A stretch of 64,000 nt of DNA from assembly GCF_000296855.1 (NCBI RefSeq), contig NZ_CAKC01000086.1, positions 42,710 through 106,709 on the forward strand. The letters are read 5' to 3'. A program made the position numbers and the translations under genes. The notes beneath the pieces are model-generated. The model worked only from the letters and a program-made list of their open reading frames with translations, made no database searches and had not been told where the DNA came from. This document shows, piece by piece, positions 55,304-64,000 of this stretch (position 1 is the stretch's first letter; every line of letters starts with the position of its first letter). The stretch is from Lactobacillus gigeriorum DSM 23908 = CRBIP 24.85. Its GTDB lineage: Bacteria; Bacillota; Bacilli; Lactobacillales; Lactobacillaceae.

Positions 55304-56962
55304 TTATTCTTTCGTTAAAACTACTCCTGAATACGGCATTAACGTCAGTTTGCCTTGATCTAGATAATAATTTCCAGCTACTAAAGCTTCTTGACAATAG
55401 TCTTCAGGAATGCTTATTTCTGTTTTTTCTGGGCTTAAAGAAATCGCCACAATTGCGGATTGTCCTTCTAAATCACGTTGATAGACATATGAATTATGAT
55501 CCGTTGCTAACAAGTAATAGCTTCCTGCTTGGAACAATTCGGTTTGTTTCAAAGCTAAGAGTTTACGGTAGAAATTGAGCATCGATTGTGGATCTTGCTC
55601 TTCATCTTCCACATTAACGTGACCAACTGCTTGTCCCGTAAGCCATGGCGTTACTTGACTAAAGCCATTGTTGACTTCATGATTCCATGGCATTGGTCCA
55701 CGAGCGGGAAGTTTATGGGTTTGACTAACCATTTGCAATGCTTCTGCTCGACTTTTGCCTGCTTTGATTGCACTAGCAACGAAATCATTGACGCTTTGTT
55801 CGTGGAATTGTGCTTCATCATCGAAGTTAAGGTTTTGCATCCCTAGTTCTTCGCCATAATAAATGACTGGAATTCCCCGCTCTAAATACATCAACATCGC
55901 CAAACTCTTAGCTTGCAGATCGCTATGAGCCACTCTAGTTCTAAGTCTTGCCATATCATGGTTATTCCAATACAAACTAGGCTGCGAAATTCCTGCTAAA
56001 GTTTGTTGCCAAACTGCTTGAGTTTGTTTAAAGGCTAACATATCTAATGGCTTTGGCTGATATTGGCTATTAAAGCTCGAATCAACCTTACTTTGATCTT
56101 CGTTGAAGTAGCGGAAAGTAATTACCGAATCCATCAACTCGTTGCGTTTAGCAGTATAATCGACTGCTAGATTTACGCTTGCACTAGCTGCTTCTCCCAG
56201 TAAAAGCGCATCTGGATAGTCTTGTTTAATCCGTTGGCAAAATGGCCGCATCCATTCTTGTACCTGTGGCAAATTTGCAAAAAATGGCTCCGCAATAACT
56301 GGAGCTGAAGAATTATCGGCAGTTGGGAAGTTCTGTCGTAAGTCAGCTTTAGCAATATGAATAAAGGCATCTAATCTTAAGCCATCAATTCCCTTTTGTA
56401 GCCAATATTCTGCAATTTCTAACATCGCATGGCGAACCTCTGAATTTTTCCAGTTAAGGTCAGGCATTCGCTTATCAAATAGATGGAAATAAAATTCGCC
56501 TGTTCCTGCCGGATCTGGTTCCCAAACACTACCGCCAAAAAAGCTTCCCCAGTTGTTAGGACGCTCATTATTTTTACCAGCAAAAATGTAATAATCACGA
56601 TAGATGCTATTAGGATTATGAATGGCATCTTGAAACCATGGATGTTGATCAGACGTGTGATTGAGCACAAAATCCATAATTACCTTGATGCCTGCTTCGT
56701 GCATCTTTGCAATTAAGTTTTCCATATCTTCCATTGTTCCCATGTGTGGATCAATGGCAAAATAATTCGAAACGTCATAGCCATTGTCAACTTGTGGCGA
56801 AACAAAAACTGGATTTAGCCAAACTGCGTTAATACCTAATTTCTTTAAGTAGGGGATTCGCTCTGTAATCCCATTAAGATCACCAATACCATCATTATTT
56901 GAGTCTTGGAAGGACTTGGGATAAATCTGATAGATGATCGCATTATCATACCAATGTGCCAT
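55304..56962 (-). CDS. malL: Oligo-1,6-glucosidase / alpha-glucosidase (GH13_31)
   Basis: 552 residues. The barrel starts with DNAIIYQIYPKSFQDSNNDGIGDLNGI; nucleophile Asp in GLRLDAFIHIAK, acid Glu in LLGEAASASV, third Asp in NHDMARLRTRV. It releases glucose from the non-reducing ends of isomalto- or malto-oligosaccharides. Specificity (alpha-1,6 or alpha-1,4) cannot be settled from this reading. AGGAGG precedes ATG; cytosolic. First gene of its transcript, behind two candidate operators. Confidence 0.93.
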   Translation of the reverse strand: MAHWYDNAIIYQIYPKSFQDSNNDGIGDLNGITERIPYLKKLGINAVWLNPVFVSPQVDNGYDVSNYFAIDPHMGTMEDMENLIAKMHEAGIKVIMDFVLNHTSDQHPWFQDAIHNPNSIYRDYYIFAGKNNERPNNWGSFFGGSVWEPDPAGTGEFYFHLFDKRMPDLNWKNSEVRHAMLEIAEYWLQKGIDGLRLDAFIHIAKADLRQNFPTADNSSAPVIAEPFFANLPQVQEWMRPFCQRIKQDYPDALLLGEAASASVNLAVDYTAKRNELMDSVITFRYFNEDQSKVDSSFNSQYQPKPLDMLAFKQTQAVWQQTLAGISQPSLYWNNHDMARLRTRVAHSDLQAKSLAMLMYLERGIPVIYYGEELGMQNLNFDDEAQFHEQSVNDFVASAIKAGKSRAEALQMVSQTHKLPARGPMPWNHEVNNGFSQVTPWLTGQAVGHVNVEDEEQDPQSMLNFYRKLLALKQTELFQAGSYYLLATDHNSYVYQRDLEGQSAIVAISLSPEKTEISIPEDYCQEALVAGNYYLDQGKLTLMPYSGVVLTKE

Positions 56963-56997
56963 AATCTTTTCCTCCTGAAAATAAGTCTGAATGATAA

Positions 56998-57039
56998 TGA
57001 AACTGGTTTCAAGATTTATCTGTTTGTTAGCGGTATCAA
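56998..57039 (-). promoter_or_regulatory. Candidate LacI-type operators and promoter of malL
   Basis: TGAAACTGGTTTCA at 56998-57011 is a near-perfect palindrome of the LacI-family type. TTGATACCGCTAACA (minus strand, 57039-57025) repeats the motif before mapA and could supply the -35. Assignment to the LacI regulator encoded at 58695 is inference. Confidence 0.55.
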
Positions 57040-57162
57040 AAAAACGGATCTATTCACCACGTTTAATTAAAATGTTATGTTTTTTTAATTAAGTGTGGTA
57101 TATTTATCTTGACTTAGTCACTTTAGCTACATCCCTAACTTGAAAGAATGAGGTGAAGTTTG

Positions 57163-58005
57163 ATGTGGGGGCAAATTTATCAAAAACTTAGAAAAAAGCA
57201 AAATATCTCACAAACTGAAGCAGCCCGAGATATTTGCTCGCCAGCAGCTCTATCACGATGGGAAAATGATCAAATTGATTTAGCATTTTATAAGGTAGTA
57301 TTGCTTTTGCAAAGAATCAATATTTCATTACCAGAATTTATCAACGAATGTGAATTGCCAACTGCAACTAAGACTATCGATGCGATTCAACACGCTTATC
57401 TTAAGCAAGATCTAGTTAAATTACAGCACCTTTTTAGCTTGGCAGAAAAAGTGTATCTAGAAACCCATTCGAATTATTACCTTGGTACAGCAGCAATTGC
57501 AGCTAACTACTATTTTTTCCTTACCGATAAAAATCTTTTATCTGAAAAGATGACGGTTGCCTATCGGCAACTATTTAGCAAGGTTAGTTATTTGAGCAAA
57601 AACTACATTGACTTATTTGCTCAAACTACTTTTATTCTTAATCCTGAAAAAGTATATCGGACAGCACAACGTTTATTGACTGAACTAACAACTGTTGAGG
57701 AAACCTCAATCAAATATCGTGCAATTATCATTGCCGTAATTAACAGCCTAGCACGTTTAGTCACTAGTAATTTGCCTCTAGCCCAGCGCCTACTCTCAAG
57801 CTTCCTAAAAATAGATCTTCCCCAATCATTGACCTTTATGAAAATGGAGCGGAAATTTTTGGTATTTTTACTTGAATACTGCGAAAGTAAAAGCAATACT
57901 CATGCGCTTCAGTTAATTTCGCAATATGCCGAGTTAGAACTAACTAAAGAAGCCAAAACCTTGATTACGCTGTATAAAAAGGTCGAAGCCAGAATCAAAC
58001 ACTGA
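57163..58005 (+). CDS. Rgg/GadR/MutR-family transcriptional regulator
   Basis: 280 residues: N-terminal XRE-type helix-turn-helix (GQIYQKLRKKQNISQTEAARDICSPAALSRWENDQ), then an all-helical repeat domain of about 210 residues as in Rgg peptide-binding regulators. ATG at 57163 follows GAGGTGAA; a TTG lies one codon earlier. It is divergent from malL. No short hydrophobic pheromone gene was recognised beside it, and the target is unknown; the divergent mal transcript and the membrane-anchored gene downstream are the candidates. Confidence 0.88.
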   Translation: MWGQIYQKLRKKQNISQTEAARDICSPAALSRWENDQIDLAFYKVVLLLQRINISLPEFINECELPTATKTIDAIQHAYLKQDLVKLQHLFSLAEKVYLETHSNYYLGTAAIAANYYFFLTDKNLLSEKMTVAYRQLFSKVSYLSKNYIDLFAQTTFILNPEKVYRTAQRLLTELTTVEETSIKYRAIIIAVINSLARLVTSNLPLAQRLLSSFLKIDLPQSLTFMKMERKFLVFLLEYCESKSNTHALQLISQYAELELTKEAKTLITLYKKVEARIKH

Positions 58006-58146
58006 TGCGCTACAAAAAAATTATTAAAAATTTTCAGATCTGCAAGATTTTAATATTTGTTCTGGATAACCAGCTAAAATAAGAACTATAAAGCACATTT
58101 GCTTTATGATCGTTGTTTTATTGTTACATAGAAAGAAGGTCTCAGT

Positions 58147-58635
58147 ATGACACCAAAACTTAAATACCTTCTTGCTGTACTGGTTGCTTTATTACTAATC
58201 GCCGGTGTTTGGCTGGTTTACGATAACTATCCAACAGTTCCCTTTTCCATGCAAAACCATGCTTTAGAAACTTACAGTCCTGAACACAGTGATGGTTTTA
58301 GCGAAAATCACTTAGGTGCACATGTAATCATCGCCTTTACCAAAAATCGGGTCACTATTATCAACGATGCATCAATTATCGATAACCCCGATCTAGTTAA
58401 AAAAACTAAATTTAAGAAAACTGCTACTGCTCGAGCAATTTATTCGGCGATAACAGGAAGAACAGACTTTAAAAAGGCCAACACCAATCTAGGCAAAGAC
58501 CTCGGTCATGCTTTTGTAAGTCGCTCTAAAAACAAAATAGTACTTAAAAATCGAAAGCTTACTTTAACTTTTACCCGAGCTAAAGATGGTAACTGGGTTA
58601 CCCCAGATGGTACTATCTGGTTTCTACATAAGTAA
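58147..58635 (+). CDS. Hypothetical membrane-anchored secreted protein
   Basis: 162 residues: one N-terminal membrane helix (about 7-25) and an extracytoplasmic basic domain of about 130 residues ending in NWVTPDGTIWFLHK. The domain has several K-rich strands but no motif I recognise. AAGAAGG before ATG. It lies 141 bases downstream of the Rgg-like regulator in the same direction and is closed by a strong terminator. Confidence 0.72.
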   Translation: MTPKLKYLLAVLVALLLIAGVWLVYDNYPTVPFSMQNHALETYSPEHSDGFSENHLGAHVIIAFTKNRVTIINDASIIDNPDLVKKTKFKKTATARAIYSAITGRTDFKKANTNLGKDLGHAFVSRSKNKIVLKNRKLTLTFTRAKDGNWVTPDGTIWFLHK

Positions 58636-58638
58636 GAC

Positions 58639-58684
58639 AAAAAAAGCTTGATAACCCTATTAATACAGGTTATCAAGCTTTTTT
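58639..58684. terminator. Bidirectional terminator after the hypothetical gene
   Basis: Perfect 17-base stem ending 58656 and starting 58668, 11-base loop, with A-rich left and T6 right edges. Shared by the convergent LacI gene. Confidence 0.9.
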
Positions 58685-58694
58685 GATGCTTAGC

Positions 58695-59645
58695 TTATCT
58701 AGTTGATCCCCTTCTAATTAAAGTTGGTTCAAGCAACACCTCTCCTTGAGGTGAACCAGATTGAGCAATTTTCTGAAGCAACATCGTTGCTAGTAATTCT
58801 CCCATCTTAAAAATTGGTTGTCTAATCGTTGTCAATTTAGGATTAGCTACCTGATCTAAAAAGACGCCATCGAAGCCAATAACGCCAAAATCTTCTGGAA
58901 CTCGCGCCCCTTCAGCTTGCAATTGCCGTTCTACCCCGATTGCAATTCGATCACTGGCACAAATAAAGCACGTATCTTTTTTAAATTCTGCAAAATGTTC
59001 TTCAATTAACTTCTGGGCTGCATGGCTATGATTGCTGATGCGATAAATTTGCGGAATCAATTGATGCTTTTGCGACGTATTAATGTAGCCAGCTTCTCGT
59101 GAATACTCAAATGGCTCTTTTAAATCGATCCCAATAAAAATGATGCGTTTATATAACCGCGATAAAGCATATTCTGTCGCTAGCTTTACCCCTTTTTGAT
59201 TATCAGTATCAACAAAATCAAACCCACGATGATTTTCGCCAAATAAAATGAATGGCTTCTTTAAATCATCAAACATTTCATAATCGCTACTTCTTGCTCC
59301 AGTAATCAAGTAGCCATCTGTTCGTCCTTCTTCGATCTGCGTCCGATCTGTTACTAATTGCAAGGCATATTGCTTTTTAGTCAATTCACGTGCAACGCCA
59401 AAAATCAGGTTCATATAATAAGGTTCAGTAGTATCAATATCTTCAAAAGTAATAAACTTAACCACATTAGTTCGATTATTAACTAAAGCCTGCGCAATTG
59501 AATTTGGATGATAATCTAACTGCGCCATAGCATTTTCCACTAGGCTCCGTAGTTCTGGCGTTACCTGCTCTGGGTGATTGATTACCCGTGAAACCGTCAT
59601 TTTGGATACGTTAGCTGCTTTTGCTACATCTGAAAGTGTTACCAT
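58695..59645 (-). CDS. malR: LacI-family transcriptional regulator (probable MalR)
   Basis: 316 residues. The LacI helix-turn-helix VTLSDVAKAANVSKMTVSRVINHPEQVTP is at the N-terminus, with a hinge helix, then a periplasmic-binding-protein-like effector domain. Position beside the maltose locus and the LacI-type palindrome before malL make it the likely maltose regulator. The symbol is by context, not by proof. It starts 8 bases after a phosphatase gene in the same direction. Confidence 0.85.
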   Translation of the reverse strand: MVTLSDVAKAANVSKMTVSRVINHPEQVTPELRSLVENAMAQLDYHPNSIAQALVNNRTNVVKFITFEDIDTTEPYYMNLIFGVARELTKKQYALQLVTDRTQIEEGRTDGYLITGARSSDYEMFDDLKKPFILFGENHRGFDFVDTDNQKGVKLATEYALSRLYKRIIFIGIDLKEPFEYSREAGYINTSQKHQLIPQIYRISNHSHAAQKLIEEHFAEFKKDTCFICASDRIAIGVERQLQAEGARVPEDFGVIGFDGVFLDQVANPKLTTIRQPIFKMGELLATMLLQKIAQSGSPQGEVLLEPTLIRRGSTR

Positions 59646-59653
59646 ATTTTTTC

Positions 59654-60427
59654 CTATTCTAAGTATAGTGTTCTAAGACGAGCTAAGTCTTCGTGACTAA
59701 AGCCCAGCTCCTTTTTGAAAAAGTTTGCAAAATCACCCCAACCAGCTCTTATCGTTTCAGTGATTCCGAGAATAGCCGTCCCTTCGCCACGCGTTACGTT
59801 CATCTTAGCAACCATTGAAGCAATTTCGTCATTGCTTGGCAATTGCCGCTCACGAGCGAAATCATATAATTGATTCGTTAGTAAATAATCGCGAGCGATC
59901 GTATCATCTGGTACGCCTAAGGCCATCAAGATTAAGGCCGTCATCATTCCGGTTCGATCTTTGCCAGCACTACAGTGATATACTAAGCCTTCTTCTTCGG
60001 GCAAGGTTAATAACTCTTCGAAAACCTTGGCAAACTCTTTTTGGCTATGAGTATTAAGCAAGGTGTTTTGGTAAATGCGACCTATAAAATTATCTTGTAG
60101 TTCTGGTAAATGATGGAAAAATCGATATAATTTGTTGCTTGCCTTATCTTCATGCAAATTATTGGAATATAGTGGCACATCGACAAATTTAACTCCCGCC
60201 CATAAGCTGTCTGGAGCAGCATTTTTCTCGTATTCTGAGCGCAAATCACAGTCGACGCTAATCTTTCGCTTGAATAATATGACCTTATCTCTTACGCTCA
60301 AGCGACTCAATGAATCGGAACGATAAATCTTATTCCATTTAACCTGCTGACCTGATTCGGTTTGATAACCACCAATATCACGAAAGTTCAATGGCCCATC
60401 TAATGCAATAATTCTATCTTGTGTCAT
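59654..60427 (-). CDS. CX5R tyrosine/serine protein phosphatase, second copy
   Basis: About 257 residues. P-loop HCSAGKDRTGMM, N-terminal GPLNFRDIGGYQT, as in the Y_phosphatase3 family. Start at ATG 60427 with AAGGTGA five bases away; the GTG at 60436 is in the same site. Paralogue of the phosphatase at 12500-13294. Probably cotranscribed with the LacI regulator downstream. Substrate unknown. Confidence 0.92.
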   Translation of the reverse strand: MTQDRIIALDGPLNFRDIGGYQTESGQQVKWNKIYRSDSLSRLSVRDKVILFKRKISVDCDLRSEYEKNAAPDSLWAGVKFVDVPLYSNNLHEDKASNKLYRFFHHLPELQDNFIGRIYQNTLLNTHSQKEFAKVFEELLTLPEEEGLVYHCSAGKDRTGMMTALILMALGVPDDTIARDYLLTNQLYDFARERQLPSNDEIASMVAKMNVTRGEGTAILGITETIRAGWGDFANFFKKELGFSHEDLARLRTLYLE

Positions 60428-60489
60428 CTTTCTCACCTTAATAAATAACGCTTACAAAAAATTATACCTAAGATGCAACGTTTTTCAAC

Positions 60490-62040
<1,551 letters not shown>

Positions 62041-62189
62041 ATCTAATTTTAATGTTTTTGGTCTATTTGTGAAAGTCTTTTACTCAAGAAAATTAACTTA
62101 GAAAATAGTTTCTATAAGTTTATTTGCTAGATTTCTGTTATCTATCCTAGTAGCATTAATTATATAATATTTACAAAGGAGGTTTTTTG

Positions 62190-62993
62190 ATGATTCAAGA
62201 ACCAATTGCAGTCACTATCGCAGGCAATGATAGCGATGGCAGTGCAGGAATGCCAGCCGACCTTCACGCTTTTTATGCTCGAAAAGTTTACGGAATGGGC
62301 TTATTAACCGCGGCTGTTGCGGGCAATACCACGGGAATTTATGCTGCCCAAATCATGCCTGTCGACTTTATTCAAAAGCAGTTCGAGGTCCTCGCTGCCG
62401 ACTTTACGATTAAAGCTACTAAAACAGGAATGGTAGCCGATTCACAGGTTATGAATGTTATTGCTGATAATCTTGAAAAGTATGATTTTGGTAAAATCGT
62501 CATTGATCCTGTGATCTCAACTAAGCATGGGAATACGCTAATGGATGATGATTCTTATCAAACCTTTATCAAACGCTTAGTACCATTAGCAGAAATAATT
62601 ACCCCTAATTATTATGAACAAAAGAAGCTTACCGGCTTGGAACTTAATTCACTAGCAGAAATCAAAGATGGTGCGAAAATGTTGCAAGCTATAGGCGCAA
62701 AAAACGTTCTAATGAAAGGGCGCCATGATGGTAGTGCGAATGAAGTAACCGACTGGCTGTTAACCGAAGATGGTGAATTTCATGCTTTCACTAAACCGTA
62801 TTTTGCGACCGATCGGGTCAATGGGACTGGAGACACGCTTTCAGCAGTAATTGCAGCTGAACTAGCAAAAGGCACTGCTTTAATTGACAGCGTTGAAATC
62901 GCCAAGAACTTTACTTATGACGCTTTAAGTCACCCAATTGAAGTTGGTTCTAAATATGGTCCAATTAACCATTGGGCTGCCGAAAATTTATAG
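62190..62993 (+). CDS. Pyridoxine/hydroxymethylpyrimidine kinase (PdxK/ThiD family)
   Basis: 267 residues, ribokinase superfamily. TIAGNDSDGSAGMPADLHAF is the substrate loop, LVPLAEIITPNYYE the ThiD-family block, and DRVNGTGDTLSAVIAAELA the anion hole and catalytic Asp region. It phosphorylates HMP(-P) or pyridoxal; with no thiamine genes near, a pyridoxine kinase role is equally likely. ATG 62190 follows AAAGGAGG by seven bases; a TATAAT at 62163-62168 is a likely -10. Confidence 0.9.
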   Translation: MIQEPIAVTIAGNDSDGSAGMPADLHAFYARKVYGMGLLTAAVAGNTTGIYAAQIMPVDFIQKQFEVLAADFTIKATKTGMVADSQVMNVIADNLEKYDFGKIVIDPVISTKHGNTLMDDDSYQTFIKRLVPLAEIITPNYYEQKKLTGLELNSLAEIKDGAKMLQAIGAKNVLMKGRHDGSANEVTDWLLTEDGEFHAFTKPYFATDRVNGTGDTLSAVIAAELAKGTALIDSVEIAKNFTYDALSHPIEVGSKYGPINHWAAENL

Positions 62994-63000
62994 GGTTACA

Positions 63001-63033
63001 AAAAAGCTGCGATTAGCACGATCGCAGCTTTTT
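63001..63033. terminator. Bidirectional terminator between the kinase and peptidase genes
   Basis: Perfect 13-base stem (63001-63013 with 63021-63033), seven-base loop, arms starting with A5 and ending with T5. Confidence 0.9.
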
Positions 63034-63038
63034 ATGAA

Positions 63039-64000
63039 CTATAAACCAATATGTTGCCATGGCTTCAAGTCAATTGCTGGAGTGTCCAACAAAGCTTGTT
63101 GCTCTTTAGTAAGGTATTTCTTGTTTACCACAACATCATAAACGTATTCTTTGAACCAGTCGTGGCTAGCGGTGTAGAACCCATTATGTCCCATCTTATC
63201 GCCCCATGAATTTTCGATCTTCCATTTGCGGATCTCACCATGGTCTTCATCGATCCCTACCAAGGTCATATCATGAGTAGCTGCTCCTTCGCCAGTAGCT
63301 AAGCGATCAGCCTTGCTCATTTGCGTATCAACTGCGAATAAATCATCAGTTTGATACAATTTTGGATCCATAAAACCGCTCTTGCGTTCCATTTGCTTCA
63401 AAACGTCGTTACCAAACATTACTGCTTGACCATCTTTAAGCTGAGCCATAGCCGCATGAGCCAAATCTTCAATTGGCAAATTCAAACCTACGATTGGTTG
63501 ACCATCAGCAACGTTATCATAGATATCTTGGTGATAGCGTTTGTTATATTCGAAGTTAGGTGCATTCAATAACAACACATAATCATCAAACGGAAAATCG
63601 CCTAAGTATTTTTGAACGAATTGTTGTGGCGTCAAATTTTTATCTAAGTGATATACTTTCTTGTCGTCACGGAATTCTAAGTCAAACTGCTTTGGTGGCT
63701 CACCAAAAGCAACAGCAACCATCCGATAAATTTCGTTTAAGAATTGTTTCCTGACCTTTTCGGCTTCTTCAAGCTTGCCAGCTTGAACCAACTTACGTAA
63801 AACCAACGCATCTTTACGCTCTTTGCGAGCCAATGAATCATCAATGGCATTTGAGTGGTTACTGTTGAAGCTTTCTGGCATCGCATATGATGGGACTACT
63901 CCATATTTCTTAACGAGATTTACCGCCATTGGCCATAAACCACCATCTTGACCAACGAAACCCAACCATGATTGCACTTCGCGATCATCTAGCGGCTTTT
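63039..64000 (-). CDS. C1B peptidase (PepC/PepE, bleomycin hydrolase family), 5' end outside the window
   Basis: At least 320 residues, frame open to the window edge. Landmarks: WLGFVGQDGGLWPMAVNLVKKYGVVP after the missing Cys, catalytic His in ATHDMTLVGIDED and catalytic Asn in IENSWGDKMGHNG. Intracellular cysteine peptidase that works as a hexamer. Whether it is aminopeptidase (PepC) or endopeptidase (PepE/PepG) cannot be told here. The C-terminal tail, which plugs the active site and governs exopeptidase activity, reads AIDLKPWQHIGL, unlike the Ala ending I recall for PepC, so PepE/PepG is slightly favoured. About 120 residues are missing. Confidence 0.92.
   Translation of the reverse strand, partial: KPLDDREVQSWLGFVGQDGGLWPMAVNLVKKYGVVPSYAMPESFNSNHSNAIDDSLARKERKDALVLRKLVQAGKLEEAEKVRKQFLNEIYRMVAVAFGEPPKQFDLEFRDDKKVYHLDKNLTPQQFVQKYLGDFPFDDYVLLLNAPNFEYNKRYHQDIYDNVADGQPIVGLNLPIEDLAHAAMAQLKDGQAVMFGNDVLKQMERKSGFMDPKLYQTDDLFAVDTQMSKADRLATGEGAATHDMTLVGIDEDHGEIRKWKIENSWGDKMGHNGFYTASHDWFKEYVYDVVVNKKYLTKEQQALLDTPAIDLKPWQHIGL

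Overview
This window looks like chromosome of a low-GC Lactobacillus of the L. acidophilus / helveticus / crispatus group. The case rests on the gene families, not on any rRNA: PepN, PepD and a PepC/PepE-type peptidase, a cinnamoyl esterase with the same triad numbering as L. johnsonii LJ0536, an Apf-type cell-wall protein, and a maltose phosphorylase operon in the layout I recall from L. acidophilus. The rsmG-noc-parA-parB cluster suggests the window is not far from the replication origin. I found no tRNA, rRNA, CRISPR array or intact IS element.

Layout. 1-7.6 kb: a two-component system (kinase cut by the window edge), a heterodimeric ABC exporter with one degenerate ATPase site, a DUF1129 membrane protein, YchF and a DUF951 protein. 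7.6-11.5 kb: parB, parA, noc, rsmG, then cvpA on the other strand. 11.5-15.5 kb: apbE, a CX5R phosphatase, two tandem flavin reductases (one frameshifted) and a TetR regulator. 15.6-27.5 kb: pepD, a heme-efflux-like hrtRBA operon with twin operators, a phosphatase, a cinnamoyl esterase, yaaA, a GalT-like protein, an L,D-transpeptidase and a POT peptide transporter. 27.6-33.1 kb: an accessory block with an NRPS-like adenylation/carrier/condensation protein, a divergent frameshifted MFS transporter and an Rpn nuclease remnant between two similar terminator repeats. 33.1-38.7 kb: pepN, a small Apf-like secreted protein, a membrane protein and an MFS efflux pump. 38.8-45 kb: a graveyard of conflict genes (two antitoxins each followed by a broken toxin, and an immunity-like gene behind a toxin-tip remnant), a GC-rich ABC-2 exporter operon, two broken small membrane genes and a DUF4097 lipoprotein. 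45-62 kb: a DNA glycosylase and the maltose/maltodextrin regulon (malL, amylase, mapA, pgmB, malK, malE, malF, malG), an Rgg-like regulator, a LacI regulator with a phosphatase, and glpK. 62-64 kb: a pyridoxine/HMP kinase and a bleomycin-hydrolase-type peptidase cut by the window end.

How it works together: the maltose locus encodes uptake (MalEFGK), phosphorolysis (MapA), beta-glucose-1-phosphate isomerisation (PgmB) and trimming of longer dextrins (MalL, GH13_20 amylase). A cre and a shared palindromic motif lie upstream of its transcription units. Peptidases and the POT transporter fit a proteolytic life on milk or gut peptides. At least four genes are interrupted by what looks like a single-base change in or next to a short homopolymer, so some breaks may be sequencing errors.
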